The notes: generated by a model not told the origin, from the sequence alone. A DNA stretch of 64,000 nt from Gnetum montanum (GCA_015680685.1 MNCI01023402.1:67296-131295); one strand, 5' to 3'. Positions 45,119 through 55,707 are shown, counted from the stretch's first letter. Numbers and translations are program-made.

Positions 45119-45943
45119 TGATGAGCCACAATATCACGTCCGCGATATCGCATACGCGATATCATGGCCTTCCATTCGATATCACGTACATGATATCGTG
45201 GCCTGCCTTGTTGCCTATAAATAAGAGGTAAGCGCACTTGGTTTGCATAGTTAGTCTTAGTCCCTTACCCAAACTCTTGCTTTTTCTTTCTCTTAGAGTT
45301 AGAATTATTTCTGCGTGCCCGCAGTAGCAGTCGTAAAGTGAACGGATCTTTATTCGAGCATTGTGTACCTGAGCACACCTTGTGTACGGCAATAAAGATG
45401 AACTTTGTGATAAACCTTGCAGCATTCAGAATAGATTCATTAATGTTAATTACTAGTACTTAATTCTTTCCTTAGTTAATTAATGATTCTCTCTCATCCT
45501 ACAACTCTCCTAAGTAAGCACACATTGTACGATCACTTCAAACATGTGTGTAACAGTTGGTAACCAAGTAATGATTAGCATTTGGTATTCCCAGTAGTGT
45601 TGCACTGGTTCAGGATGTGTATAGCAAGTGAGAACGAATACTGGTATTAGGATCAATTAAAGCCTAGTTAATAAGTAGTCAAATTAAATTAGTTACTTAG
45701 TTATCTCTCTCCTCCCTTATTAGCAGTAGGACATAAAAACACAAAAAAGTATAAAAATCATATGCCTCAAGTTTACTTAACCATACAATCGTGAGATACA
45801 AGTAAGCTTGGGAAGACAATGATTGATCAACCCATTCTTGTTCCACAAAGACGCATAAGCACTTAGTCCTTGGAATTCGACCGGATCATGCATGGATGCT
45901 CGTATTCATATGGTTGAGCGTAGGGATACCTCACCGCTCATCA
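45119..45943 (+). repeat. F 3' LTR
   Basis: TGATGAGCC to CTCATCA. Palindrome block 45128-45200 with several GATATC units and ATACGCGATATCATG; TATA at 45215-45223. Confidence 0.92.
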
Positions 45944-46675
45944 AGACCTAAATATACATGGGTTTGCAAACTCAACAAAAGGCATCTAATATTTGGGTAT
46001 TAAAGCTTTCTTTGCTCTTAATAAAAGTGAATGGTAGAAAAGAATTCATATAGCTAACCCCCTATAGTTGGAATGAAGCTAGGATGATGATGATAATGAT
46101 GCTAATCCTAAACATTCAAACACACTATATTCTATTTATTTCATCTTCCAAATCTATGTAGAAACCTTGGGAAAATAGATTTAATCTTTATGATAAAAAA
46201 AATCTGTCTAAAATCTGTATTATCATGTCCATATTTGTCATTACTTGCAAAACTAACATTATCCCATCATTACATTTTCCAAATGTACTGTCCTATAGAT
46301 ACGTAGTGCTAAATATACATGGTTTGTGAACATAAACAAAGACATCCAAATTTGGGTATTGATGTTTATTTGGCTCTTAATAGAAATGAATGGCAAAAAA
46401 AATATTCATATAGTCAATCCTTGTAAATGGAATAAGGCTAATATGATGATGGTGATGCTGCTAATCCTGAAAATTCAAACTACATTATATGTTATTTGTT
46501 CCATTTCCTAAAGTCTATGTAGAAACCTTGGGAAATAGGTTTAATCTTCATCATTCCCAAAAATGCTTGTCTAAAATCTATATTATTATGTTCATGTTTG
46601 TAACTACTTGCAAAACTAACATTATCCCGTCATTACATTTGCCAAATGTAATGTCCAGTAAATATGTAGTCCTTC
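45944..46675 (+). repeat. tandem duplication (361 bp) including RTE LINE tail
   Basis: Two copies begin CTAAATATACATGG (45948 and 46309). Each has a LINE tail (ATTCATATAG, GGAATGAAGCTAG-like, then a GATGATG run) followed by about 230 bp of shared non-LINE sequence. F ends right before the first copy, so the LINE tail there is probably the continuation of the LINE cut at 34119. Confidence 0.75.
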
Positions 46676-46711
46676 AAACAAAATATTATAGGCTCTCCAA
46701 ATAGCACTTAC

Positions 46712-46793
46712 CAAGTCTTGGTCTTTTATTATGAGAATTGTTTCTTGCAACCTCAAGATGGAGTGTTGCACCAGTCTCAGGATCAAGTCACAT
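46712..46793 (-). pseudogene. RRM gene exon: end of RRM1
   Basis: Acceptor TTCTAG, donor CTTG|GTAAGTGC. Reads M, a TGA, then LDPETGATLHLEVARNN and SHNKRPRL: the last strand of an RRM plus the basic tail typical of RBPMS-type domains. The TGA is one C-to-T change from an arginine codon (CGA). Begins in phase 0, matching the previous exon, and ends in phase 1. Confidence 0.85.
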
Positions 46794-48070
46794 CTAGAAT
46801 TCATAAAATAGTTGTCATAAGATGAAGAAGAGACATTTCAAAAAAATAACTACAGGATGAAGCTACTTTACATAAACTTATTTCAAATACATGGCCCAGG
46901 TAAAAGAGTGTCTTCAATATACATCATAGATAAGCAATGAAATATGCAAAATAACAAGCTACTCCTGGTCCTTGATGACACATTTCAAAATGTAGCAGTT
47001 AACAAGGCTACGCACAACAACATCACATTTCAAAGCAAAGAAGCTAACTTCGCTAGGACATGACAATGATATGCTGGTTCATAAACTCAAGAGTGGGCAG
47101 AGAAGCCTTGGTTAGCAATATCTTGTACATGTGCATTTTAAAAAATTTTACCAGTTGGTCATTAGATCATAAAACATTTACATAAGAAAATTATTTGGGT
47201 TGGTCATTAGATCGTAAAACATTTACATAAGAAAATTATTTGGGAATGCTAGTCTGCTACTTTGTTTTTAGAAAATACTTTTTTTCTTTCTTGCAAATGT
47301 GCAATTTTGCAACTGTCAAGTCTAGATCCACGTTATTATTTACCATCTATAAAGAAATTATAAACATTTCTATTTATAAACAAATTATTTATCTGCTACT
47401 ATTTCTCATCAATTACAATGCACAATTAGTAGAGCATGCATGGGATCTCATCATCTGAGAGTTGAAACAGGTAGATGACATAGAATTCCTCATGAGTAAC
47501 AAATATACCAACTTTGCAATACAAATAGCATTAAAGATAAATACCACATCTTCCAACAACATTCTACATTGGAGCATATTAGAGAGATGGAATATTAAAG
47601 TTGAAAATTTGGTTGATTTATTTCAAATGTTACCAAGAATCCTTGGTAATTTGCTTAATGATATTTTTAAAACTCACAAAATGTAGACCAATACAAACTA
47701 AATAAAATTTCAGTTTTTAGTTTCAATAAATGCTATAGACTGCATATAAGTTTTGTTTTCAGTTTCAATAAATGCTTTGTAAGGGATTGTTGAAGTTCAA
47801 GACTTGAGGAGTCAATAAGGAGAAGAAAACCATTTGAGAGAAATAAGGAAAATTATGTGCACCATGATCTCACTTTGCATCATATACTTTTCTTTATTAC
47901 GTAAATTATGTCCAAAGGCCAAACTGCTTCTTCGTAAACATTAATTTCCTACTGTCATTTCATTATGTATACTTAAGATTTCATCATAATGAACAATACG
48001 GCCCAATTACATTTCCCAAGCATGTTAAAAAAATGAAACCAATTTTTAATAACTTAAATTAACTACTTAC
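46794..48070 (-). other. RRM gene intron (1277 bp)
   Basis: Donor GTAAGTAGTT after CTCAAT, acceptor ATTCTAG. A/T-rich; contains a perfect-looking 45-bp tandem duplication (47155-47244) and a TTTCAATAAATGCT repeat near 47715 and 47760. Confidence 0.75.
47155..47244. repeat. tandem duplication, 45-bp period
   Basis: Two adjacent copies starting TTGGTCATTAGATC (47155, 47200), one base different. Recent event within the RRM intron. Confidence 0.9.
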
Positions 48071-48133
48071 ATTGAGAGCTTGTTTTGCTAATAGCGCCTG
48101 TTCGTACTCGAAGAACACCACAAACGCAACTTT
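48071..48133 (-). pseudogene. RRM gene exon: RRM1 RNP1 strand
   Basis: 63 bp, acceptor GTAACAG, donor CTCAAT|GTAAGT. Open throughout: VAFVVFFEYEQALLAK then QALN. VAFVVFF is the RNP1 strand and the rest is the second helix closing with ALN. Phase 0 at both ends. No damage visible in this exon. Confidence 0.88.
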
Positions 48134-48391
48134 CTGTTACATATTGATAAACAGTACAAGATAGTCGTTAATAAGCCACACATTTGCTATGCCCGTGAAT
48201 AGTGAATGCAATCAATTTTCACTATTCCAAACATTATCCAACAGTCTTATCGTTCCCGAATAAGCTCACCCAGTTAACCATTTACAACACTCTCTCAAGA
48301 GATCCATAAAATTTGAAAAAGTCTAAAAAACAAATTTTTCTGAAAATAAAAAATCAAGAGATTAAAAGAAATTTAAAAAACTGAGATTCAC
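48134..48391 (-). other. RRM gene intron (258 bp)
   Basis: Donor CACAG|GTGAATC, acceptor ATATGTAACAG; A/T-rich, phase 0. Confidence 0.8.
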
Positions 48392-48537
48392 CTGTGAGCT
48401 GTGGGCGTTAGGCCTGCGCTGGTAGGATTCAGATCTTGGTCTCCAGCAAAAAAGAAAAAAAAAAAAAAAAATTGTAAATCTCGCAGGGCTTCACATCGGC
48501 GGGAAGGCCGAAGATGAGAAGAGTTGTTACTGGGTTT
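48392..48537 (-). pseudogene. RRM gene exon: RRM1 RNP2 strand, with poly-T frameshift
   Basis: Acceptor GCATCACAG. Reads NPVTTLLIFGLPADVKPCEI then YN, where LIFGLPADVKP is an RNP2 strand and first helix. A run of 17 T (48455-48471) follows, and the frame continues one base later with LFCWRPRSESYQRRPNAHSS up to the donor. The run has replaced or expanded the codons for the helix end and shifts the frame. The upstream frame has a stop and no ATG, so an earlier exon must lie to the right. Confidence 0.82.
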
Positions 48538-49307
48538 CTGTGATGCTGACTATTTCACCGCTATTATTAAAACCGACTATTTCACTGCTAATTACCATCA
48601 CAGAAAGCACATTAGCATGTATTTGTTTCCTCTTTCATTGGAAAGCATGGCTAGAAATTGACGATGTATGGCTGTATGCGAAGCGGTTTAAAAAGTCCAA
48701 AATTTTAGAACATTTTTATGTTCAAACCGGTCCTTTTATAAGATGTGGTTAGTTTTAATATTAGTGTTGGTGTAGTTTAATGTACACTTTAAGATATATA
48801 GTCTTGTGGTATACTTTAAGATATATAGTCAAATTACAATTTTATAACTTGCTAGTGTTTACCAATTCAAAGCTTTAAAATCAAGAGTCTTACTACTAAA
48901 GTAACATCTCATTGTTCAATCAAAACAATGAAAAATGTTTTTTCTTAATTTAATATATTATCTTGCTTTTGGAATGTTTAAGAAATTTTTTATATATATT
49001 TTTTAATTTATGTATCAACCAAAACTTTATTTTCTTGCTTAATTTTGATCTCCATTTTATTAACATTGTGACATTGGAAAATTAACTTTCAAAAGCAATC
49101 TTTAAAAATAACCATATGCTAAATTTTCTTTCATAGCCACCCATCAATTTACAACACTATCAGAAAGGGTTTGAGGGCCCTTAAAAGAACGGGTTTCTTT
49201 GGGCTAATTGACGAATCTCAAGTCCTAGATGTCATATATAATGTTGTTTGAAACCATTGCAATGTAACCTATGTTTTGGTTAGAGCAACAAGATTTGTGC
49301 ATACGGC
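48538..49307. other. A/T-rich stretch upstream of the last recognised RRM exon
   Basis: Possibly intron or gene flank. Nothing recognised. Confidence 0.4.
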
Positions 49308-50155
49308 TGATGAGTAGCAAGTACCCCTATGTCCAACCATACGAATCACAAGTGTTCATGTGCAATCCAATCAAATTCTACTAGTTGTGGCATCTCGATC
49401 ATTAAGCATTGATCGTAGGATTTGTCTTCCCACTTGGACTAGTGCTAGCTTTGTCACATATGGTTTAGTCCAAAGTGAGACATATGATAATTGATGTTGT
49501 TTGGCCCTAATTACTCCTAGTGATAAACATAATTGGGAATGAAATGTAGTCCTAAGTCTAAGTAATGATAACAATGTAAATCTATTCTAGCCTAGAGCGA
49601 TGAGCATCCGGTCCTAGCTTACCATACATGCCTTGAGCTCATGTAACCATTACTAGGTTACCAAGCATTATACTACTAGGTGAACCAAGCAATAACACTA
49701 CTAGGATTAGCAAACGATTACACTTAAATGCTCAAAACGAGTTGTACTCATTCCACTTTACTAATGAACAAATAAAGTACTTGTAAATGTAAATTATTAA
49801 ACTAAGAAAATACTAAAAACTATGCTAAGTAAAATAGCAAAACTAAAAGGGTTCTGCAATGATGAAAAGCAATCTCGATCTTTATTTCTAGTCATGAACT
49901 ATGCCCAAGTACACTTCACTCGAATAAAGATTTCGTACAATTGCTCAACACCACACCTTGGGCATTCACTGTATTACTAAAGCTACGAAAACAAACTACA
50001 AAAGTCTACCTAAGAATGGAATGAAACTTCTTTTGATTCATGCATCCAAGTGTTGTATTTATAGGCAAGCACACATCCCGTGATATCAGATATCTAATGT
50101 CATAGCTTGTGCCTTGATATCAATCCTAACACACTGGGTATTTGATATCTTAACC
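49308..50155 (-). repeat. Athila-like LTR, truncated at its U3 start
   Basis: Ends CTCATCA (49308-49314, minus). Body shares the CTTTATT/ACTCGAATAAAG segment of the other LTRs. TATA at 50055-50062, palindromes at 50079-50150 with TGATATCAGATATCTAATG. The TGATGAG start and PPT are missing; sequence changes to pol-like DNA on the plus strand. Confidence 0.75.
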
Positions 50156-50290
50156 TACAAAAAACATGATTTATCAATGGCCTAATCTAATGGTGTGTTC
50201 TCAAGGAAAATCAACAAAGAGTTTTACAAGATACACATAAAGGATCATGTGGTAGTCATTATGCATGAAGAAAAACAACACTAAAACAAT
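50156..50290 (+). pseudogene. Athila-type integrase zinc-domain scrap
   Basis: Closely similar to 43255-43385 of F (both contain TCTAATGGTRTGTTCTC and a CATGTGGTAGTCATTA-like HHCC start). It is out of place upstream of a Tat-type RNase H, so this is a join of two elements. Confidence 0.55.
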
Positions 50291-50329
50291 CATAGTGAAC
50301 ATCTACAAAAGCAATTGCATTGCATGATG

Positions 50330-52260
50330 AAAGGCAATAACAATAGAGTTTGACCTACATTACGTTATGTAAGCCTCAACAAAAGGTCAAGCTATGGCTG
50401 CACAACTCATGGCTTCACCCATGAATGATCAAGCAACTATAGATCTTGAATTCTTAGATGAGCATGTTAATAGCATTGGTTAAGTGCCCAACAACTTTGA
50501 GGCACTCTTGCATTTTGACAAAGCTTCAACCTCTCAAGGGGGTAGCGCCACCACTATTATCACGTTGCCCTCTAGGAAGATTCAACCCTTTGCATATTGT
50601 TTTGCATTCCCTTGCACCAACAACCTAGTGGAGTATGAAGGTCTCCTTCAAGGTTCCCTTGCAGCACGCGACTTAGGGATCCAAAACCTAGCAATTTGAG
50701 GCGACTCACAATTAGTAGTCAATTAGGTAATAGAGGTTTATGCCTATAAGGCCCAACATTTATAGCCTTACTATGACCTAGCAAAACACTTGCTTCAATA
50801 GTTTGCAATAGTAGATGTCCAATACATTCCTTGGAATGAAAATGTCGTTGCCGACACATTAGCAACATTAGCCTTGAGCATCACACTAGACATGTTCCAT
50901 GCATTGTCCATCTCGGTGGCAAATTACACTATGTCTATCACACAAACCATGAACATTACATCCATAACCATAGTTAGCGTGACCCACGCAAGAGAGTGGT
51001 ACGACGATATCAAGGCGTACCTTCTACAGGGTGAGCCTTTGCAACACTTAACTACTGCTCAAAAAGAGGCAATGCGTAAATGTTCATGGAAGTACATTAT
51101 TGTGGATGATAGCATGTTATAACATAGATCCTACGATGGCATACTACTAACCTACGTAAGCGATAGCAAAGCACAAATGATCATTGAGTAAGTCCACGAG
51201 GGATTGTGTGGAGGTCACATAGCACCTAGGGCAATGGCAACAAAAAATCATATGGTTATGCTATTATTGGCCTTATATGGAGCATGACTACGTCTCCAAG
51301 GTCAGAGCATGCAACATGTGTCAACAACATGGCAATTTAATGCATGTGCCACCAACTGAACTGCACATAATGTAGATCACATGGTTATTCCAATGTTGGG
51401 GGTTGGACATCATTGGACCCATCACCCCTAACTCCTCTGTAGGGCATAGCTTCATAATAACTGTAACTGAGTATTTTACCAAGTGGTTTGAGGCTATTCC
51501 TTTTAGGAAGACAACATCACAACAAGTTTGCAAATTTGTACTTGATAATATAGCAACTCGTTTTGGCTTACCCATGAATATGGTCATAGATAATGGACCA
51601 CAATTTAGCAATGTTAAAACTAGAGCCTTTTGTGAGTGCCTTGGCATTAAACATTTCCTTTCATCACCATACTACCCTTAGGCGAATGGCCAAGCAGAGG
51701 CCACTAACAAAGTCATCATCAACCTTCTAAAGAAGATGCTAAGTAGTAGCAAACAACGATGGCTCGAGTAATTAGTCTATGCACTTTGGGCCTACTACAC
51801 AACATGACGAACAGCAACAAGTAAGATGCCTTACAATCTTATCTATGGATTTGAAGTAATTTTTCCCCTTGAATTGTAGGTCCCATTGCTTCAGGTGATC
51901 CTCTTAAACTTCATTGATGAAGCTTAGAATAATGAGTTGAGGATCATAGACCTCGACTCAATAGAAGAGGAGCACATGCAGACACTTAATCGCATTGAAT
52001 GGCACTAAGAAAAGCAATGACAAAAGCACCATCACAATTAGCATCAGCACCTGATCAAGAAAGGGGACCTAGTCCTCAAGGGCATTCATGAACCCACAGA
52101 CAAATTCTCAGCCAACTAGGAAGGGCCTTTCTTGGTCACTAAGGTCTATGACAATAGAGCATTCAAGCTCGCTGATCAAGATAATAATGAGTTTGCCAAT
52201 CTAGTGAACCATTCGTATGTGAAGCCTTACTATGCCTAGTATGCAGTGTTGCATCTCAAC
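50330..52260 (+). pseudogene. Tat-lineage second RNase H and integrase
   Basis: KGQAMAAQLMASP then an archaeal-type RNase H as in Tat elements: LLHFDKAS, NNLVEYEGLLQGSLA, GDSQLVVN and ENVVADTLA supply the four acidic residues. Integrase follows: zinc HHCC remnants (HEGLCGGH, CNMCQQHG), D in LDIIGPI (51409), D in VIDNGPQF (51590) and E in ANGQAEATNK (51692), then a GPFLVTKVY C-terminal domain. RT is absent. Stops occur at likely CAG, CAA and TGG codons. Confidence 0.85.
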
Positions 52261-52269
52261 AAAGCAAGT

Positions 52270-52600
52270 TAAACACAAGTCTGCTATGACTATAAACTGG
52301 CATAGGAAGTCCACTATGACTATAGACTGACACAGATAGTCCTCTATGACTATAAACTAGAACAATTAGTCCACTATGACTATAAACTGGCAAAGCATTC
52401 ATCCACTATGATGTTAAACTAGCACCTAAACCTCACATCTTCCATGACGTTAAACTGGCATAACATTCATCCTTGGGTTATGATGTTAAACTGGAACAAT
52501 AGCATTCATCTACTATGACATTAAATTGGCACATGATAGTCCACTAGGACTATAAACTAGCACACCATGGTCTACCAAGACCTTAAACTAGGTTTTCCAT
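52270..52600 (+). repeat. minisatellite of about ten 29-37-bp units after Tat integrase
   Basis: Units around AGTCCACTATGACTATAAAC and TGG spaced 29-37 bp (TAAACTGG-like cores at 52292, 52323, 52352, 52383, 52415, 52451, 52487, 52522, 52553, 52583). Tandem repeats after integrase are known in Tat-type elements. Confidence 0.85.
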
Positions 52601-52619
52601 TAGTCATGTATGATTCCAC

Positions 52620-52782
52620 ATCATGTCTCAACTAGGCACCCAAGTGTTGTATTTATAGGCCAACCTAGAGGAGGTGACATTGGATATCCGACATCGCTTC
52701 CTGGCTTCGATGTTGAATACCTGATGTCAGGGCTCCAACATTGGGTATCTGATGTCGAGGCCTAACAAAGGATGACTCATCA
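52620..52782 (-). repeat. element C 3' LTR, U3 part only
   Basis: Minus TGATGAGTCATCC at 52782, then palindrome-like GACATC/GATGTC units (52675-52770) and TATA at 52650-52657. R and U5 are missing; the adjoining sequence to the left is the Tat minisatellite region. Confidence 0.7.
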
Positions 52783-52797
52783 TACCCCCACGACTGA
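52783..52797 (-). other. element C polypurine tract
   Basis: Minus CAGTCGTGGGGGTATGATG. A CpG remains where the other copies read CATG. Confidence 0.7.
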
Positions 52798-52984
52798 ATG
52801 AAAACTCATCCTCAAGATAAACAAAATAAGAAACAAGTTCTTTACAAAATATTGGGCAAGTATGGGATTATTGATTGACTTAAACAATGAACAAAACAAT
52901 TGACTCTTTGCATGCTGCAGTGGTGTAATACAAAAAATGGGATACATTATTACAAAGCAAAAACAAAGCTGGGAAGCTCATGTG

Positions 52985-55707
52985 ATGCTCAAAAGTGGTG
53001 ACTCTTCCATCAATTGCTTTCCTTTGTCACTAAGCCATTGAAATTTGTAGCAATTGAGCAATGCCTACAACTTCTACTCCTCTGTCCTTGGGTCATGTAT
53101 CATCCAGGCTATTGAGCCAATGTGTGCTAGCACTAGTATGTCCTAAGGACATGGCAGTTGTAGGAACATCTAATTTGCCTTCACATACCAAGCTATGAAC
53201 TACCATCATTTTTCCTCAAAAGCATTAGCTTTGTCTTTGAGTTCATGATAATCAGTCAATTTTTAGGTTAGGTTTGAGGCTACATCTTTCTGTCCTTGAT
53301 AGCTAGCTTTAACCACCTCTAATTCTGAGTTTGCAACCTACAGCTTTTACAAATCACCCTTTCAATCTGCAAACTCTTTTTCATATAACACATAGGTGGT
53401 TGCTACTTGTTTTTCTGGCTCATTTCGAGGGCAACCTACTGTAAACATGGTAAGGTTGGTGTATCTAAGGTTAGCCAATGCCATGTATTTTTTTAGATCT
53501 TCTATCTACAAGCCTTTATTCTCAACTTCCGCTTGATGGACCAAGGCATAGTTGTCCAAGATGGGCTGCCACTCAAGATTATGGGCTGACAAGGAGCTGA
53601 TGTGGGCTTTGGCCATCTAGATTTCTTTTTCATTGATTTTCTTGTACATGCCAACTTGGTTACGAAAGTACTCCTTTAGTTTCTCATGCATTTTAGCCTC
53701 ATTTTATCATGCACTAATTTCAATTGCTAACTTCAGGCAGATAGCACAGACCTCCTCCATTGAGAAGGTTCTATTCTCTCTAGTCAATCTATTCATGTCT
53801 TGGTTGACCCTCACCAATTGTTCTCTTAACTGGTGGATGCTTTCTGCCAGAATGTTCTTTTGCTTCTTCATGGTGGTCAACCTCAAATTTTCTGTGGTAA
53901 GTTACTTATTCTCTTCTTATATAATGGTCAATGCCTTTTTGTATGCATGAGATTGTGCATCAATAGTAGAGGCATTCCAATTTGCCTTCTCTTTATCTTG
54001 CTCAACAATTTCTTTCTCCTTAGTTATCTTGGTTAGCTACTTTGTCTTGAACTACTTAATTTGGTTTGACATAACAAAACGGGCGGGATCCCATCATTCA
54101 GCTCTTAGGACAACCAACTCTTCTTGCAATCTTCGTATTGCTGCTTTTGCATACTCTGCCTTGACTTCTTCCATGACCAAATTTCCTTTCATGGTGATGA
54201 GATTTGATTGAGTTGCAATGACATTACTAGGGATGTCAAACAAGGTGGTCATTACTTGGCCCATCTACAATAGTTGATCAAGCACATCCTCATATACTGC
54301 AAGAGTCATTGAAGCCCTGGCCAACACTTGTGCATCTTTGGTTTCCATTCAATCTATAGGGGAAACAACAAGTACATTAAATGATTCTTTGATATGATCT
54401 GTGACTACTATTATGCCTATTGAATTCTCATGTTGTAGTACCACAACTGTCACACATTCTCTAGTTTCCAATGTCACTTGGAAAGATGTTGCATTCCCAC
54501 AAATTTGTTGTAACCATTGGGATCCTTCTCATCTTGATTGTATCAAAATCTCCCTCCCCCATGTTGGGTCAGCTGACACTATGGGTTGTATGACATCATC
54601 CATGACTTGAAAGAGGTTAGACTCGTCCCTACTTCCCCAGCTAACTGCTTCAACGATCTTTTGTAGATGGCTCATTAATGGCCTGTAGTCTTGTGATAGT
54701 AGTAGCGGTAGAGCTTGAGTTTGTGGGCACTACTTAGGCTCACGTTGTGTTTCTATTTGTGGCTCTACCTTCTTCTTTGCTCTTGTTCTTCACCAAGATC
54801 CTTTCTTGGTGCTGCAGGTTTTAGGAGTTTAGTGAAGGAAGTGTTCTAAGCCTTCTTAGGGACATCATTAGTATATCCCAGGATCCTAGCATGCTTGTAC
54901 AACCTTCTAATTAAGTAGGAATGGAAGTGTTGGTTTCCCTAACTTCATTTCTTCAAACTACCATTGAATTTCAGTGAAGTAAAACCAGGGAAGGTTGGCT
55001 ACAAATTTACCCATTAAAATGGCACTTCCCCTATCTGCATAAGTTGAAATTCAATTAGCCCCTTTTGTGGGAAATAAGTGGTAAGTCTCGATCTTGAAAT
55101 ATGTTCTCTCCTCTAAAGTCATTTCATTGTATGATTTATCCTCCTTATTGTACACTCATCTTAGCCACAACTTCTTGGTCTCGAGACCGAATCTAGTTAA
55201 CAGATGAGCAACCTTAGCCCCTTCATTTGGCAGGTTGAGAGCTACAGCAATTACTTTGACTGAATAAGACACATTCACTCCATAGATGTTAACGATGGTG
55301 CCCTCATCTTTATTGTGCCAAAACTAATGAGTTTCACCCAAGTACCATTTGCCATTGTCTAACAAAATGGATCACAATGGAGATGCCTTAAGTTGCATCC
55401 AAACTACTTCTGCAGCAAGCTCCATGAATGGGCCGAAGTTCATCTCCATGATGATCGAAGCCAACATGGACTTTTCTAAAGTAGTAGTAAGGTAATTGAA
55501 AGGCAACGTGAGATGTTATCCCTGCTTGGAAGCTTGTGATTCTCCAACCTCCCCTTGGGCCTATTGTCCAGTAGCAGAAACCTCTTAATGAATGCTGAAG
55601 GATTCAGCTTCCTTCTCTGCATGTTCACCTTGTTGACCTTGACCACTTCGTGGATGCTTAGTGGCTCTTTGTGAGGATTCACCTTGAACACCTCTCTTTG
55701 GGGTCAT
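52985..55707 (-). pseudogene. element C ORF2: coiled-coil protein
   Basis: ATG at 55707 after TGATTGCAG. Reads MTPKRGVQGESSQRATKHPR at the start. Further on it has MNFGPFMEL, KWYLGETH, VNVSYSVKVIAVALNLPNEG, LEERTYFKIETYHLFPTKGA and DRGSAILMGKFVANLP, matching A and D in order. The charged coiled-coil half runs to about 53150, ending near a HDPRTEE segment also seen in A and D. Stops are frequent, and the helical domain's end is frame-shifted near 54960. Confidence 0.7.

Larger units (their letters stand above)
37325..45943 (+). mobile_element. element F: Athila-like retrotransposon with gag, protease, RT, RNase H
   Basis: 8.6 kb, plus strand; the only Athila-like copy here with recognisable RT and RNase H. 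Pol breaks inside the integrase zinc domain near 43385, and sequence resumes in the 3' non-coding region. Frequent stops make it inactive. It is next to the inverted E1. Confidence 0.88.
19625..46711 (-). other. giant TE-filled intron of the RRM gene (about 27 kb)
   Basis: From donor CTTG|GTAAGTGC (46711-46707) to the candidate acceptor at 19625. If that acceptor is rejected, the intron runs to 16995 or to an unseen linker exon. Holds copia + B, LINE, E1 and F. Confidence 0.55.
16030..48537 (-). pseudogene. two-RRM RNA-binding protein gene, TE-expanded and broken
   Basis: Five strong exons (48392-48537, 48071-48133, 46712-46793, 16914-16994, 16722-16791) and two weaker ones (about 19540-19624, 16030-16100) encode, in order, RRM1 strands with LIFGLPADVKP and VAFVVFFEYEQALLAK, the RRM1 end LDPETGATLHLEV, then RRM2 with STLFVQNLGPTWAE, LKGFKSL and GGGPVAFIEFE. 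The strong exons have GT-AG borders and adjoining exons agree in phase. The order and spacing match plant RBPMS/scw1-like proteins, which bind RNA in nucleus or cytoplasm. The intron from 19625 to 46711 is about 27 kb and holds copia, elements B, E1 and F and a LINE. Stops (TGA, TAA, TAG), a T17 run with a frameshift and missing ends indicate a pseudogene or dying allele. Confidence 0.8.

Noticed and set aside
37325-45943. F as an active autonomous element
   Set aside because: Integrase core is missing and gag and pol contain many stops.
48392-48537. SINE or GC-rich promoter patch
   Set aside because: First considered because of its higher G/C and A-run; the frame reads as an RRM strand with a proper acceptor and donor.
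52270-52600. Coding repeat protein
   Set aside because: Unit lengths of 29-37 bp are not multiples of three and the frames are closed.
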